Part shown: in pieces, positions 1 through 7,677 of the stretch
How positions within the stretch are numbered: the first letter of the stretch is position 1
Layout of the letters: the number at the start of each line of letters is the position of its first letter
NCBI GenBank assembly: GCA_964430245.1
Contig: CAYSEW010000017.1
Coordinates: 1 to 56,580 of the forward strand
Direction: 5' to 3'
Length of the DNA: 56,580 nt
Origin: CAYSEW01 sp964430245
Lineage (GTDB): Bacteria > Bacteroidota > Bacteroidia > Flavobacteriales_D > Parvicellaceae
Translations under genes and position numbers: made by a program
The notes under the pieces: model-generated
Database searches by the model: none
What the model was told of the DNA's origin: nothing
Seen by the model: the letters and a program-made list of their open reading frames with translations, nothing else

Positions 1-1
1 A

Positions 2-262
2 TCCCAATCCTTTTTGTTTTATTGCTCTTTACTGATTGCGAAGAGAGTAATTCAAGAATGGAATCTTAATAATCCTGGAAATGTGGAGATCAGTGAAGTT
101 AAAAATGGAACAGAAGAGAAAAATAATCAGCGAATTTCTCTGGTAATAGGCACTTTCCAATGCGAAGGATCTGATCATGTTTCTGATTTCAACTTCACCT
201 TCATCTATGATGAATCAAGCGGGAAATGGGAAATCATCGATTTTAAATTTGAGGGTTGCTAA
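2..262 (+). CDS. Unrecognised protein, 5' end outside the window
   Basis: This frame is open from the first bases of the window to a TAA at 260-262, so the gene very likely begins upstream and only its last 86 or so codons are visible. A TTG at position 14 could act as a start but has no special support. The visible part is a small, soluble, mixed polar domain ending in an aromatic and acidic stretch (SGKWEIIDFKFEG) and a final Cys. That resembles the last strand of a small alpha+beta domain of the kind found in secreted or lipid-anchored Bacteroidota proteins. I do not recognise the family. It ends two bases before the stop of the convergent NamZ-family gene. Confidence 0.5.
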   Translation, partial: SQSFLFYCSLLIAKRVIQEWNLNNPGNVEISEVKNGTEEKNNQRISLVIGTFQCEGSDHVSDFNFTFIYDESSGKWEIIDFKFEGC

Positions 263-264
263 GT

Positions 265-1470
265 TTAATAAAGTAAGACCTCGTTTCTTTTTATTATAAA
301 TTCTTCTTGCCCCTCTTCTTCTAATGAACAAAGTTCATCATAAGAACCATTATTCTCAACCCATAACCTTAGCTGGTCAGTACCATTTAATATATCTATA
401 GGCATGAGCTTGTATTCATATTCATAAGGAGGGTTTTTCCACCTAAAATTATCTCCCATGTAATGATATAACTTTTGACACAATAGTTGACCTACCTTCC
501 AGGGCTGAAATTTTTCAAGCTCAGTTGGATGGACCTGAAAGCCATTACACACCGTTCCTTCATGTTTGTTAAATGTAGGGATAAAGGTCAATGGCCTTAA
601 AGCAAATCCTTCCAATCCTACTTTTTTATATTCGCTTTCTAATTCTTTCAACATAGCAAAGCTGTCCAGCTTTGGACTGCCAACGATCTCCAAGCTTCTT
701 GTGGTGCCTCTACCTTCCGATAAATGAGTGCCTTCAAAAAGAACTGAACCAGGAAAAACGAAACAGCCTATGATAGTAGGTAAATTAGGGGAAGGCAATA
801 CCCACGGCAATCCAGTATCATAAAAGTTCATGCTTCTTTCCCAGCCTTTCATGCTAATTACTTCCAATTCGCATGTTATCCCCCAAAATTGATTGGCCAT
901 TAATGCCACCTCTCCTATAGTTAAGCCATGCCTCATAGGCATTGGGTACAACCCAATAAAAGAGCTAAATGCCGGATCAAGCATATTTCCTTCTATATCA
1001 TTTCCATTGATTGGATTAGGCCGATCTAAGACAATCACTTTAATTCCATTTTCCCCACATGCTTCCATCATTAAAGACATGGTATAAATAAATGTATAGA
1101 TCCTAGTACCCACATCTTGAAGGTCTACTAAAACACAATCTAACCCTTGCAACATTTCAACGGTGGGTTTTCTAGTTTCTGAATACAAGCTATAAACAGG
1201 TAGCTGATAGAATGGATGAAAAAAATGATCAGACTCTATCATATTATCCTGCTCTTCTGCATAAAGACCATGCTGAGGAGAAAATAATTTCTTTAGTCTA
1301 TCACCAAAACATCCTTTAAGAAGATCTATCCCATGTTTATAGTTAGAATCAATAGACGCGGCATGGCATAAATAACCTATATTTCCTTTTATTGAGCGCT
1401 GAAGATCTTCATCATTAGCTAGCACTTCTAAACCTGTCAACACATTAGCCTTTTGAACTGAACCTTTCAT
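265..1470 (-). CDS. NamZ/DUF1343 family exo-beta-N-acetylmuramidase-like protein
   Basis: The 401-residue protein matches the DUF1343 family, whose characterised member NamZ removes N-acetylmuramic acid from the non-reducing end of peptidoglycan fragments. Landmarks are FSPQHG (about residues 63-68), the DLQDVGTRIYTF block (116-127) and LDRPNPING (148-156). A Rossmann-like N-terminal half is followed by a C-terminal half with the conserved PSPNLPT segment. Many family members are exported, but this one starts MKGSVQKANV with no hydrophobic leader, so as written it would stay in the cytoplasm. That would fit recycling of imported muropeptide sugars rather than wall digestion. It is divergent from the sodium symporter at 1553, with 82 bases between the starts. 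The fold assignment is secure; enzyme activity is inferred from the family. Confidence 0.85.
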   Translation of the reverse strand: MKGSVQKANVLTGLEVLANDEDLQRSIKGNIGYLCHAASIDSNYKHGIDLLKGCFGDRLKKLFSPQHGLYAEEQDNMIESDHFFHPFYQLPVYSLYSETRKPTVEMLQGLDCVLVDLQDVGTRIYTFIYTMSLMMEACGENGIKVIVLDRPNPINGNDIEGNMLDPAFSSFIGLYPMPMRHGLTIGEVALMANQFWGITCELEVISMKGWERSMNFYDTGLPWVLPSPNLPTIIGCFVFPGSVLFEGTHLSEGRGTTRSLEIVGSPKLDSFAMLKELESEYKKVGLEGFALRPLTFIPTFNKHEGTVCNGFQVHPTELEKFQPWKVGQLLCQKLYHYMGDNFRWKNPPYEYEYKLMPIDILNGTDQLRLWVENNGSYDELCSLEEEGQEEFIIKRNEVLLY

Positions 1471-1552
1471 TTGCTTATAATAGAATTAAAACGAATATAA
1501 TAAATAGGCACAAATTAGGATTTATTACTTTAGTAGAAAGTGCTCTATTCAT

Positions 1553-3043
1553 ATGGTCATAAAGCTAAGTGTACTGTTTATTTATTTTGCCATCCTTTTT
1601 TTGATCGGTATTTACGCCTCAAAAAAAATCAAAGGAGTCAGTGATTATTATGTGGGTGGAAAAAAATTAGGCTACTGGGCTGTGGCTTTTTCTGCTAGAG
1701 CTACAGGAGAATCTGGATGGTTGTTGTTGGGCTTAACCGGGATGGGGGCAATCGCTGGAGTGTCTGCCTACTGGATTGTCCTTGGAGAGGTCTTAGGGGT
1801 GGGTATCTCCTGGTTTTTAATGGCAAAGCGATTCAAGAAAGCTACTGATAAGTATCAATCCTTAACTATACCTGATTATCTGGAGAGTCATTTTCAATCA
1901 ACTAAACATACCCTTAGGATCATTGCAGCATCAGCCCTTACTATTTTTGTGATCATCTATGTAAGTGCTCAGATCGATGCAACTGGTAAGGCCTTTGAAT
2001 CCTTACTAGACATGAATTACTATGGGGGTGCCATATTGGGATTCGTTATTGTGATGGCCTATATTTTTACAGGAGGATTTGTTGCTGTTGTGTGGTCCGA
2101 TTTTTTTCAGGGAATACTCATGCTGCTTGGGCTAATTGCATTACCTCTTGTAGGTTGGTGGACCTTAGATAATGGAGCAGAAGTAATAAATGGACTCCAT
2201 TCTATAGATCCCAACTTAACCAATATTTGGGGAGGCAACGATGATATTTGGATGACTGTTTTTACTCTGCTTGGGTTCAGTATGATCGGTTTAGGGTTTT
2301 TAGGATCCCCTCAGATATATGTTCGATTTATTTCTATTAAAGACACCAAAGAAATAGATCATGGAAAATGGGTAGCTGTTCTCTTTACATTGATTACTGA
2401 TGCTGCGGCTGTAAGTATTGGATTATTAGGCAGGTATTTATTTACAGAGTATGGTCAAGATCCTGAATCAGTTCTTGGAGAAGGAGGTGAGGGGGTGCTT
2501 ATAAAAATGATTGAGAACTTATTTCCATTAACAATTGTTGCTATCTATATCGCTATTGTGCTTTCTGCAATAATGTCAACCATAGATTCTTTAATTATTG
2601 TTGCCTCCAGTGCCATAACAAGAGATTTTTATCAGCAGATCATCGCCCCGAAAATTACCGACAAAAAGCTTACTAAAATATCTAGATACGTTACCCTTAC
2701 TATTGCTCTATTATCATTGATTATTGCAATGATAGTGGCCATTAATTCTCCAGACAGAACTATTTTCTGGTTTGTTATATTTGGCTTTTCTGGCATTGCT
2801 GCCACCTTTTGTCCGGTGATTATTTTATCTCTTTTCTGGAAATCCTATTCAGAAGCAGGCGCCATTGCTTCTATGGTTTCCGGCTTTTTATGTGTGCCGT
2901 TTTTTAAATTTATTATTCAGCCATTAGATGGTATTGGTGTATATTTTGAAAAGCTAGATGTGCTAGCTCCTTCCTTTGCCATCTCAATATTCTTTGGTTG
3001 GTTATTCTCAAAAATATACGCTAAAAATTCACCTAAACTTTAG
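1553..3043 (+). CDS. Sodium:solute symporter, PutP-like
   Basis: The 496-residue integral membrane protein has about 13 hydrophobic segments and the layout of the sodium/solute symporter (SSS) family. Closest by eye is the proline symporter PutP, which is about the same length. The helix 2 block SARATGESGWLLLG (residues 47-60) and the later VLSAIMSTIDS block correspond to the PutP ligand- and sodium-binding regions, and the SGW and MST cores are conserved. Aligned by SGW, the position of the sodium-site Asp of E. coli PutP is Gly52, with Glu53 next to it, so the substrate or cation may differ from proline/Na+. Its stop overlaps that of the convergent lipoprotein gene by four bases. Family is certain; proline is only the best guess for substrate. 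Confidence 0.85.
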   Translation: MVIKLSVLFIYFAILFLIGIYASKKIKGVSDYYVGGKKLGYWAVAFSARATGESGWLLLGLTGMGAIAGVSAYWIVLGEVLGVGISWFLMAKRFKKATDKYQSLTIPDYLESHFQSTKHTLRIIAASALTIFVIIYVSAQIDATGKAFESLLDMNYYGGAILGFVIVMAYIFTGGFVAVVWSDFFQGILMLLGLIALPLVGWWTLDNGAEVINGLHSIDPNLTNIWGGNDDIWMTVFTLLGFSMIGLGFLGSPQIYVRFISIKDTKEIDHGKWVAVLFTLITDAAAVSIGLLGRYLFTEYGQDPESVLGEGGEGVLIKMIENLFPLTIVAIYIAIVLSAIMSTIDSLIIVASSAITRDFYQQIIAPKITDKKLTKISRYVTLTIALLSLIIAMIVAINSPDRTIFWFVIFGFSGIAATFCPVIILSLFWKSYSEAGAIASMVSGFLCVPFFKFIIQPLDGIGVYFEKLDVLAPSFAISIFFGWLFSKIYAKNSPKL

Positions 3044-3276
3044 CAATCCTTAAATGCCGCTTTATCCTTATTAGCTGCTTCATTGCACGCGGCATCTAAC
3101 TCCTCAATCTCTTTAGCAATAGCCTCATCATCTGCATCTTCTTGCTCCATTTTAGAAGTTATTTCTTTCATTTTTTTCTCACAAGAACATTTGGTTTCTG
3201 AAATTTCCTTTTCTTCTGCTTCTCCACATGCAACAAATAATAAAAGTGTTAGTGGTAAAATAAATAGTTTTTTCAT
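3040..3276 (-). CDS. Small Cys-containing lipoprotein
   Basis: The 78-residue protein begins with a lipoprotein signal peptide: MKK, a hydrophobic run, then a lipobox ending at Cys17 (FVAC). The mature part is about 60 residues, very rich in Glu, Lys and Asp and probably helical. It has four further cysteines at residues 30, 32, 64 and 78 (CSC near the start, DC at the end) that could pair as two disulfides and staple a helical hairpin. I do not recognise a family, and function is unknown. Its last four bases overlap the end of the symporter gene on the other strand. Confidence 0.7.
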   Translation of the reverse strand: MKKLFILPLTLLLFVACGEAEEKEISETKCSCEKKMKEITSKMEQEDADDEAIAKEIEELDAACNEAANKDKAAFKDC

Positions 3277-3329
3277 GATTTTATAATTTTCCTTTAAAAT
3301 TTATAAAATATACTTACTTCAAAATCGCC

Positions 3330-4841
3330 TTAAGGTAACCATGCTATTTTTAAATCATATATACCAACTTTCCTAGAAATCACAGAATCAGCTATTTTAT
3401 AAATAGCTATATTATCCTTAAGTAAAACATTCTCTTCTATTTTTTCAAATATTATAACCTTAGGATTGAATCTTTTAATAATGTTTTTATGATTGATATA
3501 ATCTTCAAAGAAAGGAATAGTAACCACCTCTGCATCTCTTACTAAGGAGGAAGCCCAGGATCCCATTATGGGTCTGTGGTCATAGTCGTATTGACTGAAA
3601 TATTCATTAGTCTTTTGAATGTCAAATGTCCTTGAATCATAAGCTCTTTTTAGTTTCATAAAATTATTAACGCTAAATGTTAACAAGCATAATGATACAA
3701 AGTAAAATACTATTGTAGTATATTTTTTTCTGCTTTTAAATTGTATTATAACTTCATAAAACACAATTGCAATCAATAAGCCCAAGGCGAAATATAAACT
3801 AAGAAGGTACCTAGTGGGTAGGTAATTCATTGAAAATTTATGCATCTCCACAATTATCCATGAAATCGAGATTAAAAAATTAATTTGAAAAAACCTTGAA
3901 ACATTGGAGAAAAACAAAAAGAAAATACCTAATGGAATGAAAAACAATGAAAGAATTACTATTGGAGAGGTATGTATAGATAAAATTAAAAACTTTTTAA
4001 TGTTTAATAAGTAGTCAATAATAATTCCAAATACATTTAAATGCTCAACCTGAATAGCTCTAGTATTTGTAGAGTTTTCTAAAACAAGATTTATCATCTC
4101 TTTATTAGGCAAATACCAGGATAGCAAATAAAATAAAATAACGCCAGCTATTGCAATACTAAAGTTTACTAGTAGCTTTTGGATGCTAAAACCTAATTTC
4201 TTTTTTCTTGTAGCCTGATATATAAACCATAATAAAAGAAATGTCGGAATAATCAATACAACATAAAAAAACTGAAACTTTAAAAGAAAACTACATGTGA
4301 AAAACAATGTACAATAAAAACAATTTTTTCTCTCTTGCGAAATAATAGACTTATATAAAAAATGACAACCAAGAAAAATCATTAACGTAGCTAACCCATC
4401 TGCAAGACTATAATGTAGAAAATGAAAAATATGTTCTTCTATAAGAAGAATGGGAATTAAAAATAATATTGTGTTTTGAAGTTCTTTAACCTTAAAAAAC
4501 GTAAAACAGATTATGGTAAAACAGCACGCCAATACTGTTAATCTACTAACTAAAGAGGACCATCCAAAAACTTTATATGGCATAAAATTTATTACTGAAA
4601 AAAGAGGCGTGATTGACATACATGAAGACTCCACAAAATCAACCTCCCCTTTGATTATTGCATTTTTAACTTGAGAAGTATACAGGCCCTCATCCGTCCA
4701 AGCTCCTCTAGAAAAAGACACATCTATATTAGGATCTGCATTTAAAAAAGAAAAATGAAATGAAAAAAGCAATACAATGCTAACTACAAAGACTAATTCT
4801 TTATAATTAATTATTATATATTCTTTTAATCGGTTTTTCAA
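3330..4841 (-). CDS. Polytopic GT-C-type glycosyltransferase-like protein (putative)
   Basis: The 503-residue protein has about 11-12 hydrophobic segments over residues 15-410 and a soluble C-terminal region of about 90 residues. After the first membrane segment, an external loop carries Trp-Thr-Asp50-Glu51-Gly. This matches the position of the catalytic acidic pair in PMT/ArnT-like GT-C transferases, which use lipid-phosphate sugars. The first loop and the C-terminal domain would face the periplasm. No polysaccharide operon surrounds it, so acceptor and sugar cannot be predicted. It is divergent from the SDR gene at 4988 across a 146-base AT-rich spacer. The family call rests on topology and the DE motif only. 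Confidence 0.55.
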   Translation of the reverse strand: MKNRLKEYIIINYKELVFVVSIVLLFSFHFSFLNADPNIDVSFSRGAWTDEGLYTSQVKNAIIKGEVDFVESSCMSITPLFSVINFMPYKVFGWSSLVSRLTVLACCFTIICFTFFKVKELQNTILFLIPILLIEEHIFHFLHYSLADGLATLMIFLGCHFLYKSIISQERKNCFYCTLFFTCSFLLKFQFFYVVLIIPTFLLLWFIYQATRKKKLGFSIQKLLVNFSIAIAGVILFYLLSWYLPNKEMINLVLENSTNTRAIQVEHLNVFGIIIDYLLNIKKFLILSIHTSPIVILSLFFIPLGIFFLFFSNVSRFFQINFLISISWIIVEMHKFSMNYLPTRYLLSLYFALGLLIAIVFYEVIIQFKSRKKYTTIVFYFVSLCLLTFSVNNFMKLKRAYDSRTFDIQKTNEYFSQYDYDHRPIMGSWASSLVRDAEVVTIPFFEDYINHKNIIKRFNPKVIIFEKIEENVLLKDNIAIYKIADSVISRKVGIYDLKIAWLP

Positions 4842-4924
4842 AGCCCTATTTAAGTTTATTAAACTATAAAAAATACATCATTCTACTTAATTCTAAACTC
4901 ATATTAAAACAACAAATAAAGTTA

Positions 4925-4976
4925 AAATTCAATATTTTCCTCTTAATCTATGATAATTTTACTATATATTGAATTT
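4925..4976. repeat. 11-bp inverted repeat upstream of the SDR gene
   Basis: The left arm at 4925-4935 (AAATTCAATAT) and the right arm at 4966-4976 (ATATTGAATTT) are exact reverse complements, separated by 30 bases. The arm centres lie 41 bp apart, close to four turns of B-DNA. The right arm ends 11 bases before the SDR start codon. It could be a paired operator in the divergent promoter region between the GT-C-like gene and the SDR gene. The very AT-rich background makes chance occurrence possible. Confidence 0.4.
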
Positions 4977-4987
4977 GATTATTAATA

Positions 4988-5782
4988 ATGATGAAAAAAT
5001 ACACTTTAATTACTGGAGCTAGTCAAGGAATGGGGAGGCAGATGGCTGTGGAATGTGCAATGAGGGGGAGAAACGTTTTACTAGTCTCCCTCCCAAATGA
5101 AAACTTAAAGAATATTGCCGATCATATAGCTAAAGAATATAACATTGAAGCCGACTATTTTGAATGTGATCTTACGTTAATAGAGTCAGTAGAAAACATT
5201 TATAACTGGACAAAAAACAATAATTACGCTGTAGATTTTTTGATCAATAATGCTGGTTTTGGGGGAGCTGGACCTTTTGAAGATTACTCTAATGAATATG
5301 TAAATAGAATGCTAGACCTTAACATTAGAGCTACAACTAATTTAACTCATTATTATATTCCTGAATTAAAAAAGAACGCACCTTCTTATATATTAAATAG
5401 CGCTAGCATGATCGCTAACTTCCCATGTCCCTATAAAACAATTTATGCAGCCACAAAGGTATATGTGAAAAGTTTTACTAGAGCTTTAAGGGAAGAATTA
5501 AAGCCCTATAATATAAGTGTTAGTGTCCTACAGCCTGGAGCTACACCTACTAATAAAGTGGTGAGAAATCAAATTGCTTCTGGAGGTTTCTTTTTTAAAA
5601 TCTCTGTCACTAATGTTGAACAGGTAGCAAAAAAAGCCATAAATCGTACTTTAAAAGGTCAGGCGGTAATTGTGCCTGGGTTTAAGAACCGATTATCTTT
5701 AAGAGCAATTAAATTACTTCCTATGTCATTAGTGCAATATATAGTAGCTAGATCTGCTAAGAGAATTAAGAGTGATAATTAA
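4988..5782 (+). CDS. Short-chain dehydrogenase/reductase (classical SDR)
   Basis: The 264-residue NAD(P)-dependent oxidoreductase has the full classical SDR signature. There is a TGASQGMG dinucleotide loop at residues 9-16, a DL acidic pair near 61-62, NNAG at 87-90, the catalytic serine region NSAS at 137-140 and YAATK with Tyr153/Lys157. The C-terminal part (ARSAKRIK) is basic and follows a hydrophobic patch, as in SDRs that sit at the membrane and act on acyl or steroid-like substrates. Two consecutive ATG codons occur at 4988 and 4991; the first is used here without further support. The substrate is not identifiable. Confidence 0.88.
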   Translation: MMKKYTLITGASQGMGRQMAVECAMRGRNVLLVSLPNENLKNIADHIAKEYNIEADYFECDLTLIESVENIYNWTKNNNYAVDFLINNAGFGGAGPFEDYSNEYVNRMLDLNIRATTNLTHYYIPELKKNAPSYILNSASMIANFPCPYKTIYAATKVYVKSFTRALREELKPYNISVSVLQPGATPTNKVVRNQIASGGFFFKISVTNVEQVAKKAINRTLKGQAVIVPGFKNRLSLRAIKLLPMSLVQYIVARSAKRIKSDN

Positions 5783-5803
5783 ATCCCCTAAAAAATCGAT
5801 TCT

Positions 5804-6163
5804 TTAATTGTCCGGAGCTCCATTATCTGCCCAACATTGAATTTTTTGGATGATTGTATCATTCAACTTTGGTAAGTTTTTAGGCATTGTGGGGTAGCCA
5901 GGGTCATGGTTAATAACATGTAGTATGTAATCTATATTTGATGAAATTATACTATGGGAATCCCAAGTAAATCCGCCTGAATTAGTAGCTGCATCATGAC
6001 ATCCTGAAACTGTACAATTAGTCTCAAAAATGGGAAGAATATCCTGACTAAAACTAGATCCTAAAACATTACATGGCTCAACTTGTATGGCTTTATCCTT
6101 ATTGCAAAAAGTAAAAAAGCCAAAGCTTAGAAAAAATAATATAATTATTCTAAGGGGTCTCAT
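5804..6163 (-). CDS. Cytochrome c-like lipoprotein with CX4CH motif
   Basis: The 119-residue exported protein has a short signal sequence ending at Cys20. The residue before that Cys is Phe, so the lipobox is weak. The mature domain holds NC-TVSG-CH: Cys50, Cys55, His56, a CX4CH variant of the usual CXXCH heme-binding motif. Met93 in YPTMPK and a terminal QCWADNGAP block have the spacing and sequence of the distal ligand and last helix of small Bacteroidota c-type cytochromes. It is divergent (52 bases between starts) from a DUF5777 barrel and a YceI gene, a combination that suggests a redox or lipid/quinone-related envelope function. Heme attachment to CX4CH is inferred, not shown. Confidence 0.6.
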   Translation of the reverse strand: MRPLRIIILFFLSFGFFTFCNKDKAIQVEPCNVLGSSFSQDILPIFETNCTVSGCHDAATNSGGFTWDSHSIISSNIDYILHVINHDPGYPTMPKNLPKLNDTIIQKIQCWADNGAPDN

Positions 6164-6185
6164 TTGCAGATAAATTTATTTAAAT

Positions 6186-6202
6186 TTAGTTCTTTAAACT
6201 AA
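6186..6202. promoter_or_regulatory. Inverted repeat in a divergent 52-base promoter region
   Basis: TTAGTT and AACTAA form a perfect 6-bp inverted repeat around a five-base centre (CTTTA). It lies in the short spacer between the cytochrome-like gene (minus) and the DUF5777 gene (plus), 13 bases before the latter's start. It could be an operator for both genes. Six-base arms in AT-rich DNA are weak evidence. Confidence 0.25.
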
Positions 6203-6215
6203 GAATTAAACCTAT

Positions 6216-7100
6216 ATGCTAAAACTTTTTAAAGGATTATTTTTCTTTGTTTTTTTGACTTCCCCATATATGTCTCAGGAAGACTGGGATTTTGGAGGTG
6301 ATTCAAACAACTTCACTTTAAACCCTTCATTTAATGACACCAGGGTTGTCAATGGGCATTCCGTTGAAGTGCTAGAGGATAAGACGCTAGACCTAAGAAT
6401 TTCACATAGGTTTGGAAGTATTGCTGTTCCAAATGCAGGAAGAACATTGTATGGGTTTGACAATTCAACAGACATAAGAATTGGTTTTGAGTATGGAATT
6501 ACAGATAAATTAATGATTGGAGTTGGAAGAAGTAAAGGGGCATTTCCTTTAACAGAAGTCTGGGATGGGTTGGCTAAATATAAAATTCTTGAACAGTCAA
6601 AAAAAATCCCTTTTTCTTTATGTTTTAGCTCTTCAATTTTTGTCACATCAATGGCGGTATCATTAGACTCTTCGGCTATAAATTCCTTTCAAGAGTTTTC
6701 TCATCGTCTCTCTTATTACTCACAATTAATTTTGGCATATAATTTGAATAACCTTATTACAATACAATTAGCGCCTGGATTACTTCACCGTAATTATGTT
6801 CTTTTTGAAGATCAAAACACCAACTTTGTTATAGGAGCCATGACAAAGGTTAAGCTGTATAAAAAAGTAAGCTTGGTAGCTGAGTACTATCATATTATGA
6901 GAAAAACAAATATTATTAATTACACCGAATACCTAAACCCATTGGCTTTTAGTATGGAAATAAAAACACATGCACATGTATTTCAATTAAATTTTATGAA
7001 TTCAAGAGGCATAGGAGAAGGGCAATTTCTTCCTTATACTAAAAGCAGCTGGTTAGATGGGGAGTTTAGATTCGGGTTTACAATATCAAGACATTTTTAA
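6216..7100 (+). CDS. DUF5777-family outer-membrane beta-barrel protein
   Basis: The 294-residue protein has a signal peptide (cut near residue 20, after SPYMS) and alternating hydrophobic/polar strands to the end, finishing in an aromatic residue (SRHF) as outer-membrane barrels do. Family landmarks are DLRISHRFGSI (about 53-65), IRIGFEYGITDKLMIGVGRS (about 89-108, a strand-turn-strand) and a repeated barrel pattern. DUF5777 barrels are of unknown function. In Bacteroidota I recall them next to YceI proteins and small c-type cytochromes, as here: YceI follows 25 bases downstream and the CX4CH cytochrome is divergent upstream. The start is the first ATG after the divergent promoter region and gives a proper leader. 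Confidence 0.8.
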   Translation: MLKLFKGLFFFVFLTSPYMSQEDWDFGGDSNNFTLNPSFNDTRVVNGHSVEVLEDKTLDLRISHRFGSIAVPNAGRTLYGFDNSTDIRIGFEYGITDKLMIGVGRSKGAFPLTEVWDGLAKYKILEQSKKIPFSLCFSSSIFVTSMAVSLDSSAINSFQEFSHRLSYYSQLILAYNLNNLITIQLAPGLLHRNYVLFEDQNTNFVIGAMTKVKLYKKVSLVAEYYHIMRKTNIINYTEYLNPLAFSMEIKTHAHVFQLNFMNSRGIGEGQFLPYTKSSWLDGEFRFGFTISRHF

Positions 7101-7125
7101 CTTACCATATTTTAAAACTAATATC

Positions 7126-7641
7126 ATGAAAAAACAATTTTTTACTTTAGGAATTTCTCTTTTTGTTACCTTATTATCAATAGGTCAAACACTTAAAATA
7201 GACCATGACAATGCTATTGTTGACTTTAATTTTATTTCAGAAAAAACTACTGGTACGGTCAAAGGGATCAAAGCAACAATAATTTTTGATGCTAAAAACC
7301 TTAGTATTGCTTCTTTTGTTGGAACTGCTGATGTTACAACCTTAACAACCAATAATAAAATGCGTGATAATCATCTTCAACAAGAAGACATGTTCAATGC
7401 TAAAAAGTATCCTACATTGGATTTCAAAAGTAGTTCAATTGAAAAAACTGAAAAAGGATTTCTAATGAGCGGTGACCTTTCGATTAAAGGTACTACCAAA
7501 GAAGTAAGTATCAATTTCACCTATGAAAAAAATGTATTTATTGGAAAAACCGTCATCTTTTCTAATGATTTTGATGTGTTTTCTCAAAAAAACAGAGACA
7601 ATAGCAAAGTGCTGGTTAAAATAACCATTCCTGCACTTTAA
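7126..7641 (+). CDS. YceI-family periplasmic protein
   Basis: The protein has 171 residues when started at the ATG at 7126, which gives a clean signal peptide (MKKQFFTLG.., cut after SIG). An upstream in-frame ATG at 7057 would overlap the DUF5777 gene and bury the leader, so I reject it. The mature domain shows the YceI lipocalin-like pattern: an opening strand, VDFNFI, a central MRDNHLQQEDMFNAKKYPTL block with the family's conserved His/Asp/Phe residues, and a terminal DFDVFS...VKITIPAL strand pair. YceI proteins bind isoprenoid or amphiphilic ligands in the periplasm. Probably co-transcribed with the DUF5777 gene. Confidence 0.9.
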   Translation: MKKQFFTLGISLFVTLLSIGQTLKIDHDNAIVDFNFISEKTTGTVKGIKATIIFDAKNLSIASFVGTADVTTLTTNNKMRDNHLQQEDMFNAKKYPTLDFKSSSIEKTEKGFLMSGDLSIKGTTKEVSINFTYEKNVFIGKTVIFSNDFDVFSQKNRDNSKVLVKITIPAL

Positions 7642-7677
7642 GCCTATTTCACATATAATCATAACCTTTGTTCTAAT

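Noticed and set aside
7057..7125. Upstream in-frame ATG giving the YceI protein 23 more residues
   Set aside because: It lies inside the DUF5777 gene and would place a hydrophilic stretch before the signal peptide; the ATG at 7126 gives a normal leader.
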